Shown here: piece after piece, positions 27,735 to 36,854 of the stretch
How positions within the stretch are numbered: position 1 is the stretch's first letter
Layout of the letters: each line of letters begins with the position of its first letter
Assembly (NCBI RefSeq): GCF_037203765.1
Contig: NZ_JBBCAS010000004.1
Location: 266,313-330,312, forward strand
Length of the DNA stretch: 64,000 nt
Direction: 5' to 3'
Source of the DNA: Sediminicola sp037203765
Lineage (GTDB): Bacteria > Bacteroidota > Bacteroidia > Flavobacteriales > Flavobacteriaceae
Notes under the pieces: model-generated
What the model was told of the DNA's origin: nothing
The model's input: the letters and a program-made list of their open reading frames with translations, nothing else
Databases searched by the model: none
Position numbers and translations under genes: made by a program

Positions 27735-27762
27735 AGCGCGCTTCTAAAAAAGCCCGCTTCTA
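27735..27762. promoter_or_regulatory. Direct-repeat pair upstream of susC, candidate operator
   Basis: AGCGCGCTTCTA (27735-27746) and AGCCCGCTTCTA (27751-27762), 11 of 12 identical, 16 bp apart start to start. They lie 70-97 bp before the susC start codon. AraC-type dimers bind direct repeats of this kind; the regulator gene is next door. Confidence 0.5.
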
Positions 27763-27798
27763 GTTAAAGTAAAGTTAAAAGGAGGGTGCGGCAAAAGC

Positions 27799-27829
27799 TG
27801 TACACTATATGACCAAAAGTGTACACTAT
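27799..27829. promoter_or_regulatory. TGTACACTAT direct-repeat pair, candidate HTCS site
   Basis: TGTACACTAT occurs at 27799-27808 and again at 27820-27829. The spacing is 21 bp, two helical turns, so both copies face the same side. It lies in the space between the regulator's stop and susC, 134-164 bp upstream of susC. This is the geometry expected for an AraC-type HTH dimer. Confidence 0.55.
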
Positions 27830-27866
27830 GATTTAAGTGATTGATTTTTAAGTATTTACAATATCA

Positions 27867-30800
27867 CTATTGCTTGGATTTAAATTGGAGCTGATAGTTT
27901 TTCGGAGTGATATTAAACATTTTCTTAAACTCCCTGTAAAAGTAAGAGCGGTTGTTGAATCCAGATTGATAGGAAACCTGTGAAACGGTAAGTGTGTTTT
28001 TTCTTAAAAGAGCAGCGGCATGTTTTAATCTAATGGTTCGTATGAGATCCCCGGGAGAAAAGCCATATATGTATTTAATTTTTCGATAGAGTTGCGAACT
28101 ACTAATTCCAAGCTCTTTCTCTATTAGAAGACTTTGGAGATTTTCATTTTCAATATTATTATGAATAATGGCAACTACCTTTTTCATGAAGTCTTTATCC
28201 TCATCATTTTCCAAACTACTTGTAAGGCTTTCAATAGGAGTTTCCTTGGATAGATGTTTCAACATTAGCTCCTTTTCCTCCAATAAGTTTTGGACTTTTA
28301 TCTGCAAGTAATCGGGATGGAAAGGTTTTGGGATATATGAATTTGCCCCACACTCCAAACCTTCGATGCTGTGGATGACCGAATTTTTTGAGGTAAGCAT
28401 TATCAACGGAAGGTGGCATGTAATCACATTGCTTCTTATTTCCTTACAAAATTCCAAACCGTCCATCTCTGGCATCATGAGATCACTGATGATGATGTCG
28501 GGCATTTCCTTTTTAATGGCTTCAAGGGCCTCTGCACCATTATTTGCAGTCAAAACGTTATATTTTTCTGTCAATAATTCCTTTAAAAACACCCTAACGT
28601 CTTTTTCATCTTCAACTACCAATACAACTTTGCGTTTAGAAAGGATGCATTCTAGAGAAGTTATTTTATTTGAAGCATCTGCATTGTCAGATTCATCTTC
28701 AAGTATATTTTTTAAGTGGTATGAAATATTAACCTGGCCAGAATGCTCCTCTATTTCAGTATCCTTAAAGTTCTCCTTGCCGCATGGCAGCAGAACATTG
28801 AATGAGACCCCTTTATTGACTTCACTTGCCACAGAAATATCCCCTTTTAAAACCGTAACTAGACTTTTTACATATGCCAACCCAATTCCTGTTCTAAACT
28901 TTGTGGTATCCGCATCCCTACTATCATCCAATAGTACAAATCGATTGAACACACGATCTAATTTATCCTTGGCAATCCCTTTCCCTGAATTGGAAACCAT
29001 AATCTGTAATGTCCTCGTGTCATTCTGTTCAATAAAAACCTGAAGTTGAATTTTTCCTTTTTCAGGGGTATATTTAAAGGCATTGGACAACAAGTTGAAA
29101 ACAATTTTCTCAATCTTGTCCTTATCGAACCAACCTTCTAAAGACGAAGGTATTTCAAGATCATATTCTATACTGTTCTGAATAGCCCATTCATCAAATA
29201 GTTCGGCAATTTGCTCAATTAAATTCACCAGGTCAAATTGCCGAACCCGTACTTCCAAATAATCACTTTCAGCTTTCCTAAATTCTAGCAATTGTTGAGT
29301 CAAAAAGAGTAATCTTGATGAATTCCTTTCAATCATTTGTATGAACCTCTGGTTTTTTTCACTTAATCCAACCATTTCAGAAAGTTTTTGAATTGGTCCG
29401 GTGATTAAAGTCAAAGGGGTTTGAAACTCATGTGCAACGTTCGTAAAAAATGTAAGACGGTTTTGATGTATTTCCTCTTCTCTTTTTTGTCTAATAATAT
29501 TCTTTGCCAAAGACCTCTTTTTCTGATAGTAGCTATAGATCAACGCAAGTAGAAGCATAAAAAGAAGAATATATACCGCATATGCCACATTTGTTCGCCA
29601 AATAATTGGATCTATTTTTATGTCTATGGCTCTTGTTGGATTACTCCAAATACCATCACTATTTGACCATTTTAGCCATAGTGAATACTGACCAGGAGGT
29701 ACGTTGGTAAAGGAAATGCTTTTACGGTTATTGATGTTCACCCATTCATCGTCAAAACCGATAAGCTGATAAGCATATTGGCATTTTTCACTATGTATAT
29801 AGGTAAGGGCAGCTATATCTATGTCGAAATAATTTTCATCGTGTTTTAAGTTTATCGATGGAGAGGTGGTATTGTTTGGGGAGACCACCAAATTCTGATA
29901 ATAGGGTATTTCCTTATTTTGACCACTTATCTTGTCAATGAATATATCTGGCAAAAATGGATCCTCCTCTATTTCTGACGGCAGAAAATAATTAAACCCT
30001 TTTATACCGCCCATAAATACATAATCCGAGTCGGTACTCTTATAAAAAGCTCCATCTGCAAACTCATTATTTTGCAAACCCTCATTTTCAGTAAAATTTA
30101 TAAATCTGGATTCGTCGACTATAAAATTAGATAGACCAAAATTGGTACTTATCCAAAGGTTTGAACTTTTATCTGCAATAATTCCATGTATCGTATTGTT
30201 GGGCAGACCTTCTTTTACTGTAAAATGTTTAAAATTTGCCTGTCCATCCTTCCCTATTCCCTCCAATACATTGAGTCCAAAACTTGTCCCTACCCATAGC
30301 TTATTGCTTGAATCCATATACAGACAAAGTATATCATCATTAGATAGACTATTGGGGTCGTCCCTTTTGTTTTTATAGGTTTTAAATGAGTTCGATCTCT
30401 TGTTAAAAAGGTTCAAGCCACCCAACCTTGTGCCGATCCAAAGTTCATTTTCACTTTTTGGCAGAATTGAAAATATAATATTGCTGCTTAAACTATTTTC
30501 CTGGTATTGATTTGCGACATATTTCTTGATTTCTGACACTTTAAGCTTTTCGCCGTTACGATCAATTTTCAGACGAATTATACCATACCCATTAGTGCCC
30601 AACCACAAGTATCCTTTTTTATCCTGATACATGGCATAGGTCGACTTAAAGTATTCACTCTTTTCGCTCCCCATTATTTGGGACCAAGGTATAAGCCTTG
30701 ACTTTTTTAAATCAAAAACATCAATTCCCTCCCCATCCGTACCAATAAAAATTAAGCTATCCTGACCTTTATGCAATGCATAAACCGAATTGTTGATAGG

Positions 30801-32072
30801 ACTATTATTCTGATTAAAATTTTTGTATTGCAAAGGCTCATTTACATTCTCATAGAATTTAGCTGGAAAACGGAACAATCCCTTTCCTTTTGTTCCCACC
30901 CAAAAGGAATTTCCGTGTGCCTCAGCAAATGCTCTAACAATACCCTCACTAAACTCTGGTACCTGTGCCTTGGCTACTAAATGAAATGACTTTCGCAGAG
31001 GATATAATTTAAAAATCCCATCCCCATCTGTTCCTATCCAAATTACATTTTCATTTCCTTGCAGAATAGTTGTGATTTTCTGGTCCTTGAGGAATTTTTT
31101 CCAAGGAAGATGCACTCTCTTACCCTCACTATCAATGACCAAAAATTCTGATGAACTGGACATTAGAAGTCCTTCATTTACTATTCCAACTACATTTTTA
31201 ATACTCTTTTCAAAAACCTCCTTTTTTCCTTGATTCGTTAGTGAGTATATCACCATTTTACCTGTTTTCGAAATGATACCCAACCTTTGATTTTGTAATA
31301 TTTCGAATTCATCAACATCGTCCGCAACAATCTCACTTTTAGAGATCGTTTTTTGACCATCAACTCCGGTAGCTATCCCCAATCGGTATAATTCACCATT
31401 ATCAAAGAGTAGAAGCAAATCGCCTGTGGAGGTAAAGACCATCTTTTTAACCGCCTTCATTGGAAGATTATGGGAATTCAATCGTTGAAATCCGTCCTTA
31501 TAAAAGTAACCCACCCCCCAATCTTTTACTGCACAGAATACAGTTTGAGAAGGATCGAGTGCGATGTTAAATTCCGATTCCGATATGGGAGGGTTGTTAA
31601 TCCTTGAGAAATAATAACGACGAAAGGTATTGGTTTTCTTGTTATAGCTGTTTATACCATGAATTGTGGATACCCAGATATGCCCAGATTTATCTTCTAC
31701 AATTTTAAGTACCACCTGATTACTTAGACTATTCTCATTATTGGGCTCTGGACGAAATATTTTGAATTTACTACCGTCATAACGATTTAAGCCATCCCAC
31801 GTTCCTATCCACAATAGGTTATCAGAATCTTGAAATATTGCATTCACGGAACTGTTGGAGAGTCCCATGGAATTATCAATCTGCTTAATTTTATATTGTA
31901 ATACTTGACCAGTTTTAGCCGTATTTATTTCTTTCTCATTGTCTATGGAAATTTGATTCCTAGGTTGAAGGGAGGAATTTTGAGAATAAGCTGTTCTATC
32001 CTGCGCAATGCAAATTCCTACAAAAAGAATAGAAACAAACAGGTAATATTTTTTTACATCAAAAAACAGCAT
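27867..32072 (-). CDS. Hybrid two-component system sensor/regulator (HTCS)
   Basis: 1401 residues holding a complete signal path in one protein. A signal/anchor (YLFVSILFVGICIAQ) is followed by two periplasmic Reg_prop beta-propellers (blades such as LWIGTWDGLNRYDG, IWVSTIHGINSYN) and a Y_Y_Y domain (YQLIGFDDEWVNINNR). A membrane helix follows (VAYAVYILLFMLLLALIYSYYQ). Cytoplasmic parts: HisKA with His881 (AHEFQTPLTLI), HATPase_c (FNLLSNAFKYTPEKG), receiver with Asp1197 (SDLMMPEMDG), and an AraC HTH (VSQVSYQSGFNNRSYFYREFKKMF). It senses an oligosaccharide in the periplasm and activates the adjacent SusCD operon. Same orientation as the operon and directly upstream. Confidence 0.95.
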   Translation of the reverse strand: MLFFDVKKYYLFVSILFVGICIAQDRTAYSQNSSLQPRNQISIDNEKEINTAKTGQVLQYKIKQIDNSMGLSNSSVNAIFQDSDNLLWIGTWDGLNRYDGSKFKIFRPEPNNENSLSNQVVLKIVEDKSGHIWVSTIHGINSYNKKTNTFRRYYFSRINNPPISESEFNIALDPSQTVFCAVKDWGVGYFYKDGFQRLNSHNLPMKAVKKMVFTSTGDLLLLFDNGELYRLGIATGVDGQKTISKSEIVADDVDEFEILQNQRLGIISKTGKMVIYSLTNQGKKEVFEKSIKNVVGIVNEGLLMSSSSEFLVIDSEGKRVHLPWKKFLKDQKITTILQGNENVIWIGTDGDGIFKLYPLRKSFHLVAKAQVPEFSEGIVRAFAEAHGNSFWVGTKGKGLFRFPAKFYENVNEPLQYKNFNQNNSPINNSVYALHKGQDSLIFIGTDGEGIDVFDLKKSRLIPWSQIMGSEKSEYFKSTYAMYQDKKGYLWLGTNGYGIIRLKIDRNGEKLKVSEIKKYVANQYQENSLSSNIIFSILPKSENELWIGTRLGGLNLFNKRSNSFKTYKNKRDDPNSLSNDDILCLYMDSSNKLWVGTSFGLNVLEGIGKDGQANFKHFTVKEGLPNNTIHGIIADKSSNLWISTNFGLSNFIVDESRFINFTENEGLQNNEFADGAFYKSTDSDYVFMGGIKGFNYFLPSEIEEDPFLPDIFIDKISGQNKEIPYYQNLVVSPNNTTSPSINLKHDENYFDIDIAALTYIHSEKCQYAYQLIGFDDEWVNINNRKSISFTNVPPGQYSLWLKWSNSDGIWSNPTRAIDIKIDPIIWRTNVAYAVYILLFMLLLALIYSYYQKKRSLAKNIIRQKREEEIHQNRLTFFTNVAHEFQTPLTLITGPIQKLSEMVGLSEKNQRFIQMIERNSSRLLFLTQQLLEFRKAESDYLEVRVRQFDLVNLIEQIAELFDEWAIQNSIEYDLEIPSSLEGWFDKDKIEKIVFNLLSNAFKYTPEKGKIQLQVFIEQNDTRTLQIMVSNSGKGIAKDKLDRVFNRFVLLDDSRDADTTKFRTGIGLAYVKSLVTVLKGDISVASEVNKGVSFNVLLPCGKENFKDTEIEEHSGQVNISYHLKNILEDESDNADASNKITSLECILSKRKVVLVVEDEKDVRVFLKELLTEKYNVLTANNGAEALEAIKKEMPDIIISDLMMPEMDGLEFCKEIRSNVITCHLPLIMLTSKNSVIHSIEGLECGANSYIPKPFHPDYLQIKVQNLLEEKELMLKHLSKETPIESLTSSLENDEDKDFMKKVVAIIHNNIENENLQSLLIEKELGISSSQLYRKIKYIYGFSPGDLIRTIRLKHAAALLRKNTLTVSQVSYQSGFNNRSYFYREFKKMFNITPKNYQLQFKSKQ

Positions 32073-32224
32073 AAGACAATATAGACTAAAAATGCTTAGA
32101 AATTAGGGAACGAATTCAGAATAAAATAAAAAGTATCCAAGATAAAACTTGTTTTTCATTATCAAAATGTTCCTTGGCTATTTTGATAATATAAAATGAG
32201 GAGACTCACCTAATAGGTACATAA

Positions 32225-32837
32225 AGAGCGGAACGAAGCGGAGTACCATCGGGGCAGACCGTCATTGCGAGCGGAACGAAGTAGAGCGCGGCAATCTCAT
32301 GAATGGAACCCGGAATGGACAGATTGCTTGGGCCAAAACGCCTAGCAATGACGGCCAGGGAAAACAGATTGCTTCACTGCGTTCGCAATGACGGTAGGAA
32401 AAAGCATAAGACAGAACAAACGGTCATTGCGAGCGGAACGAAGTGGAGCGCGGCAATCTCATTAATGGAACCTGCAATGGACAGATTGCTTCGGCCAAAA
32501 CGCCTAGCAATGACGGCCAGGGAAAAACAGATTGCTTCACTGCGTTCGCAATGACGGTGGGAAAAAGCAATAGACAGAACAAACGGTCATTGCGAGCGAA
32601 ACGAAGTGGAGCGCGGCAATCTCATGAATGGAACCCGGAATGGACAGATTGCTTCGGCCAAAACGCCTAGCATTGACGATGGAAAAAGCAATAGACAGAA
32701 CAAACGGTCATTGCGAGCGAAACGAAGTGGAGCACGGCAATCTCATGAATGGAACCTGCAATGGACAGATTGCTTCGGCCAAAAGGCCTCGCAATGACGG
32801 TGAAAAAAGAAAAAGGCAGATCAAACTGTCATTGCCA
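32225..32837. repeat. Interspersed repeat family A, cluster 4
   Basis: Four to five tandem composite units with spacers GACAGAACAAACG between them; each has TCATTGCGAGCG ... GGCAATCTC ... CAGATTGCTTC ... GCAATGACG. The right edge (GTCATTGC at about 32829) abuts a truncated gene. Frames through these repeats exist on both strands but only restate the repeat, so none is called a gene. Confidence 0.9.
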
Positions 32838-32998
32838 ATATAAAAATGAGAGACCCCCTTATCATCCATATATGTATTGATTTCAGTTTTTTCATTTAAA
32901 AGGTTATAGGACAAATGGGCCAGTTCCATTTGTCCCAAAACTACCGGGGATGCAAAAAACAGGCCTACCCATATTATTTGGAGGAGTATTCTTTTCAT
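32838..32998 (-). pseudogene. 5' fragment of a secreted-protein gene truncated by repeat family A
   Basis: Starts well (MKRILLQIIWVGLFFASPVVLGQ, a signal peptide), then about 30 residues (MELAHLSYNLLNEKTEINTY...) before running into repeat sequence at about SHFYIG. Beyond this the frame translates only the repeat. The rest of the gene is not seen on the far side of the cluster. Family unknown. Confidence 0.6.
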
Positions 32999-33290
32999 AG
33001 TCTTTTGATTGTTGCCATTGAAATTAAGGTATTTATAGGTGATGGGCTAAAAGTGGCAGGACTTTTCGTAGACAATAATCAGAAAGGCTATGGTCCATTC
33101 CCCAGCCAATATCATATATCATCCCTGCGGTAGAGGGCAGTATTTCCCGTACCGAAAAATTCCGACCACAACTCCCTAACAACCAACAAAATAGAATTTA
33201 ATCGTAGAATTAGGACCCTGATAAAGGAATATATTCTCTATGTTTGCGTTAAACCAACATATCATTTAATTAACCTAAAAAACCAAAAGC

Positions 33291-33929
33291 ATGAAATTTT
33301 CACTTTACCTATTATTTTTCTTTACCGTCAGCTTATCCTTTGCCCAGACCCATTTGTACGTTCATGACGATGCGGATGCCTATGTTACCAAAACAGAGAA
33401 TATGGCCATTATCCCTTTTGATGTGCAGGTCAAACTACGACCAAAGCAGTTGAAAGATTTTACCTCGGAGCAAATTGCGGAAATGGAATTCAATGAGGGG
33501 CTCGATGTTCAAAGAGCCATGCATTCCTGGTTCTTGAAACGCAAAAAAAGGGGATCCATGTCCATCGAAGTACAATCCCCTTCCAAGACCAATGCACTCC
33601 TTAAAAAAGCCGGAATTGACCTTCATGAACTGGATGCCTACCTAGTCAGTGAATTGGCAGAAATTTTAGGGGTAGACGCCATTATCAAAGGGTCCATGGA
33701 GACTTCCAAACCCATGTCCGACGCTGCCAACATTGCCATTGGGGTATTGTTTGGCGGATTCGGCGCCTCTAGCCAAGGGATCATCAATATGGATATTGTA
33801 AACGCTGAAGACGATGAACTAGTGGTGAATTACAACAAGAAAGTAAAAGGCGGCCTGGGAACCAATGCCGATGATATGATCAACACACTGATGCGCAAGG
33901 TCACAAGGCGTATTCCTTATACCCAATAA
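33291..33929 (+). CDS. Secreted protein, LpoB/CsgG-like region (paralogue A)
   Basis: 212 residues with a signal peptide ending SLSFAQ. The mature part begins HLYVHDDADAYVTKTENMAIIPFDVQV. It then has LDAYLVSELAEILGVDAIIKGSMETSKPMSDAANIAIGVLFGGFGASSQG, in which a GVDA-I-KG strand resembles the LpoB/CsgG/GNA1162 type of periplasmic alpha/beta domain; that is a resemblance only. A full-length paralogue of the same size, about 93 percent identical, sits inside the island at 54450. At DNA level the two differ at many third positions, so the duplication is not recent. A TATGTTTG -7-like box lies at 33239-33246 and a strong terminator follows. Confidence 0.75.
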   Translation: MKFSLYLLFFFTVSLSFAQTHLYVHDDADAYVTKTENMAIIPFDVQVKLRPKQLKDFTSEQIAEMEFNEGLDVQRAMHSWFLKRKKRGSMSIEVQSPSKTNALLKKAGIDLHELDAYLVSELAEILGVDAIIKGSMETSKPMSDAANIAIGVLFGGFGASSQGIINMDIVNAEDDELVVNYNKKVKGGLGTNADDMINTLMRKVTRRIPYTQ

Positions 33930-33950
33930 AAAAATCTTTTTCACATCACA

Positions 33951-33983
33951 AAAGGTCCCAAATATCGTTTGGGGCCTTTTTTT
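33951..33983 (+). terminator. Terminator of paralogue A gene
   Basis: AAAGGTCCCAAA (33951-33962) pairs with TTTGGGGCCTTT (from 33968) around a 5-base loop, with a T-run to 33983. Confidence 0.85.
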
Positions 33984-34128
33984 ATACCCACTTTCCAAGG
34001 TTATTGAACATTAAAACATTGACAAATTTCAATTTTTCCTTTCCAACATATACTATGCATCGTAATTAATCGTTTAATATGAGAATTTATTCTATTTTAA
34101 TACTAAAGACTCTATTAAAACCAACCCT

Positions 34129-34482
34129 ATGTTTAAAGATCCATTTTCATTTGAAGGCCGAATCAGAAGAACCGAATACGGTTTGAGCTATCTGATATAT
34201 ATGATATTCTATTTCTTTGTCATGACCATACTACAGTTAAGAGGAAAATATGCGTTGCTTATCTTTGCCCTGTGCAACATTCCCCTCCTATGGTTTATGT
34301 GGGCTCAGGGAGCCAAGAGATGTCACGATCTGGGCTATAGTGGGTGGTACCAATTGATCCCTTTCTTTAATTTATGGCTCTTGTATGCGAAGGGCAAACC
34401 GGGCTCCAACGAATATGGTGATCATCCAAAAAATCCTGAAGCAAACACAAGTTTGGATTATCAGGATTCATCCTTAAAGTAA
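34129..34482 (+). CDS. DUF805 membrane protein
   Basis: 117 residues. Begins with the family's FKDPFSFEGRIRRTEYGLSYLI, followed by membrane helices (IYMIFYFFVMTILQL, YALLIFALCNIPLLWFMWAQGAKRCHDLGYSGWYQLIPFFNLWLLY). The RCHDLGYSGW...FN signature is diagnostic for DUF805 inner-membrane proteins. Role unknown in general. It ends in a polar tail (GSNEYGDHPKNPEAN). Stands between two repeat-family regions. Confidence 0.88.
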   Translation: MFKDPFSFEGRIRRTEYGLSYLIYMIFYFFVMTILQLRGKYALLIFALCNIPLLWFMWAQGAKRCHDLGYSGWYQLIPFFNLWLLYAKGKPGSNEYGDHPKNPEANTSLDYQDSSLK

Positions 34483-34562
34483 ACCCCAGTATTACTCCAA
34501 AACAAGTGGAAGCTCGTGGAGCCATGAAAGCCTATAAGAGGAACAAATTACATCCATTAGAA

Positions 34563-35125
34563 CGGCATTGGGAGCGGAACGGAGTGGAGTGCGGCAATCT
34601 CATGAATGGAACACGAAAGGAACAAACTGTCATTGCGAGCAGACCGCAGGGGAGTGCGGCAATCTTTTCAAAGGAACTCTTAAGGAACATACTGTCATTG
34701 CGAGCGGAACGAAGTGGAGGGCGGCAATCTCACCATCGGAACCTGGAATGGGCAGATTGCTTCACTGCGTTCGCAATGACGGCAGAATAAAAGGTCATTG
34801 CGAGCAGACCGCAGGGGAGTGCGGCAATCTTATGAATGGGACACGAATGAAACAGATTGCTTCACTCCGTTCGCAATGAGGATGGAAAAAGCAAAAGACG
34901 GAACAAACTCTCATTGCGAGCAGAACGGAGTGCAGCGCGGCAATCATATGAAAGAACCGGAAACATACAGATTGCTTCGGCCAAAAGGCCTCGCAATGAC
35001 GGTTGAGAATAGGAAAGGCAGAAAAACTGTCATTGCGAGCGGAACAGAGTGGAGCGCGGCAATCTCATAAATGGGACACGAATGAAACAGATTGCTTCGG
35101 CCAAAAGGCCTCGCAATGACGGTCG
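34563..35125. repeat. Interspersed repeat family A, cluster 5
   Basis: Five or more units. Two variants alternate: the standard GAGCGGAACGAAGTGGAG and a variant GAGCAGACCGCAGGGGAG; both end GGCAATCT and are followed by CAGATTGCTTC...GCAATGA. The cluster ends about 25 bp before the tRNA remnant that marks the island's left end. Confidence 0.9.
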
Positions 35126-35150
35126 GATAAAAATTAAAGATGGTCCAATA

Positions 35151-35178
35151 AAAAAAGCCTCTCATAAATGAGAAGCTT
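35151..35178 (-). terminator. tRNA-Leu terminator, displaced copy
   Basis: AAGCCTCTCAT-AA-ATGAGAAGCTT. This is nearly the same hairpin as the terminator of the intact tRNA-Leu (58961-58984), in the same relation to tRNA 3' sequence. It marks the chromosomal side of the island's left junction. Confidence 0.7.
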
Positions 35179-35188
35179 TCTTGCTAAG

Positions 35189-35269
35189 TACAGGCGGGAT
35201 CCCGATCCCGATAGCTATCGGGATATCGGGACGAACTCTCACACCTCACGGCACTAGATCCTAAGTCTA
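35189..35269 (-). pseudogene. tRNA-Leu(UAG) 3' remnant, island left end (attL)
   Basis: The acceptor end TACAGGCGG (35189-35197) matches the intact tRNA. Bases 35198-35231 are replaced by palindromic element P. From 35232 to 35269 the sequence is identical over 38 bp to the intact tRNA-Leu (59011-59048) and to the copy beside the integrase (58867-58904). Beyond 35269 identity ends. It is what a site-specific insertion into a tRNA leaves at the distal junction. Confidence 0.8.
35207..35222. repeat. Palindromic element P (copy 3)
   Basis: CCCGATAGCTATCGGG, extended by GATCCC on the left and ATATCGGGAC on the right. It replaces the TC-arm-proximal bases of the tRNA remnant. Confidence 0.8.
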
Positions 35270-35595
35270 ACGGTAGATAAGCGTTATTTTTTATATTGCT
35301 CATTTTCAATGCTTTAAAAAATTCAATACGGCCAATATAAGGCAAAAAAAGCTAAAAACATACTCTTTTACATACTCAAACAAATATTTTTAATGATCTG
35401 ATAATCAGTTTCTATGATGCCCTATTGCATGATTTATTTTGTGGCAGATTTTCAAGATATTATTGTTTTCTTTAACCAAACCTGAACAACTAGGACCTCT
35501 TAGAAACATTCATATTTATACCTTTTTTTGATAAAAAATTAGGTTAAAACCATTGATACTTTTTCGTCGATTAGCATGTAAGAAAATTCGTTTAG
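35270..35595. other. Island left margin, no gene seen
   Basis: AT-rich sequence between the tRNA remnant and the promoter-like element at 35596. No coding frame or repeat recognised. Confidence 0.4.
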
Positions 35596-35661
35596 TTGCG
35601 TTTATATGCTATATTAGTCGGCTAAAGAGAAATAGTTCACTCTAGCCGAACGTTAGCCTAC
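35596..35661 (+). promoter_or_regulatory. Promoter and attI-like core in front of the cassette array
   Basis: A 22-bp block starting TTGCGTTTATAT (35596-35617) recurs with two changes at 44392-44413, also in front of a gene. It is followed by an inverted repeat TCGGCTA (35618-35624) / TAGCCGA (35643-35649), then AACGTT (35649-35654) as a possible recombination core opening the first cassette (GTTAGCCTAC, 35652-35661). This order of promoter, then core, then cassette is what an integron attI platform shows. No integron integrase is nearby, so the label is inference. Confidence 0.45.
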
Positions 35662-35663
35662 AT

Positions 35664-36695
35664 ATGAAAAACTGCCTTCTTTGCGACAATAATCCAGCTG
35701 ATAAAACAGGCTCTCACATTGTACCTCATTTTTTGTCAAAAAGGATTGATACAGAACCAGGACAAAAGGGTAGAGATAAAGAATTAGGTTTTGTAATTAC
35801 AGAAGATTCTACATCATCTTATTTTGGAAGAGCAGTCCAACCTGAAAAATTAGAAGAAATTTATGGTGAAGTCACAGATGAATTGATTTCTGAAAACAAA
35901 GTAAAAGGAATTGTTGACAATTATTTTTGTACGGATTGTGAAAAAAATTTAGGACTTATAGAAAGTGAATATTCCAAAACCATAAATGGGCAAAGTAAAA
36001 TTGATGTTTTGTATGAAAGCACAAACAAACCTTTCATTTCATTCTTGTTTTGGGCATCCATTATCTGGCGATTATCAATTGAAGAAAACAGTGGATTTAA
36101 ATTAAAGCCAAAGGATGAAAAAAAATTAGGTAGAATTTTAAAAAAATACTTGAATTCTGACCTTTCAAAAATCAATGCTGACCCAAAAGACTCTGATTTA
36201 AATGATATTGGTTACAAAATATTAAGAGCACCTAATTACTCGGACAAAAATAGCACTTGGTTGCATTGGTCAACAAATTATGAAAGACCATATTCATTAA
36301 TTATTGATGAATACCTATTATTCTTTTATTTTAAGAAAAGTTATTTGAAAGGAATGGTTTTAGATTTTTATGGTTCTGAAAAAGAGAAGCAATTGGCAGA
36401 ATTAAATACACCTTTTAAAGGAGAAATCATTTATGGAATTTCAGATTTAAAGTATAAGGAAATAAGTGATAATATAACAATGTTTGGAGTAAGAAAAAGA
36501 ATGTCATCATTAGGTGAAAAACTTGACTTATTACATCAAAAATTAGGAGGGAAAGGAAAGGAAATGTATCCAGCACTTAAAAATGAAATTCTTAAAAGAA
36601 TTGCAAATTCGAACGTTAAATTAGGTAAAAAACATACGACTGAAAATCACATAAAGATTATTTCAGAAACAATAATGGAATTAAAAATTACGTAG
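35664..36695 (+). CDS. HNH-like zinc-binding protein, cassette 1
   Basis: 343 residues. The N-terminus has CLLCDNNPADKTGSHIVPHFLSKRI and later NYFCTDCEKNLGLIE: a CxxC...HIVP...CxxC layout typical of HNH/treble-clef proteins in which HIVPxFL carries the active His. No other domain is named. The C-terminal 200 residues are charged and mixed alpha/beta (FLFWASIIWRLSIEENSG, KGMVLDFYGSEKEKQ). The nuclease role is likely by fold but the full HNH triad is not clear. The stop codon TAG (36693-36695) lies inside the first bases of the attC-like element, as in compact cassettes. ATG is 3 bp after the cassette core. Confidence 0.65.
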   Translation: MKNCLLCDNNPADKTGSHIVPHFLSKRIDTEPGQKGRDKELGFVITEDSTSSYFGRAVQPEKLEEIYGEVTDELISENKVKGIVDNYFCTDCEKNLGLIESEYSKTINGQSKIDVLYESTNKPFISFLFWASIIWRLSIEENSGFKLKPKDEKKLGRILKKYLNSDLSKINADPKDSDLNDIGYKILRAPNYSDKNSTWLHWSTNYERPYSLIIDEYLLFFYFKKSYLKGMVLDFYGSEKEKQLAELNTPFKGEIIYGISDLKYKEISDNITMFGVRKRMSSLGEKLDLLHQKLGGKGKEMYPALKNEILKRIANSNVKLGKKHTTENHIKIISETIMELKIT

Positions 36696-36827
36696 GCTAA
36701 CAATGGCTATAAGTAATTGCTTGTTCTCGCATACTTCTAAAAATCCTCGCGGATTTTCAGTTTGGTGCGTACTTGCGAAGTTAAGCACTAACCCACGCAA
36801 CTACTCATAGCCGAGACCGTTAGCAGC
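36692..36827. repeat. attC-like hairpin element 1
   Basis: 136 bp. It opens with GTAGGCTAAC (36692-36701), the exact reverse complement of the core that opens cassette 1 (GTTAGCCTAC, 35652-35661). Inner arms GGCTATAAGTAATTGC and GCAACTACTCATAGCC pair at 14 of 16 positions. It ends with GTTAGCAGC (36819-36827), the opening core of cassette 2. The logic is that of integron attC sites, though the cores do not fit GTTRRRY exactly. Confidence 0.6.
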
Positions 36828-36854
36828 AAGGTGAAAAAACAAACAACCAGAACA

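Noticed and set aside
13561..35125. Open frames inside repeat family A (e.g. 13563-13853, 32303-32843, 34506-35070)
   Set aside because: Translations restate the repeat unit (e.g. GQIASAKTP, HCERNE) in several frames with no domain; they exist only because the repeats lack stops.
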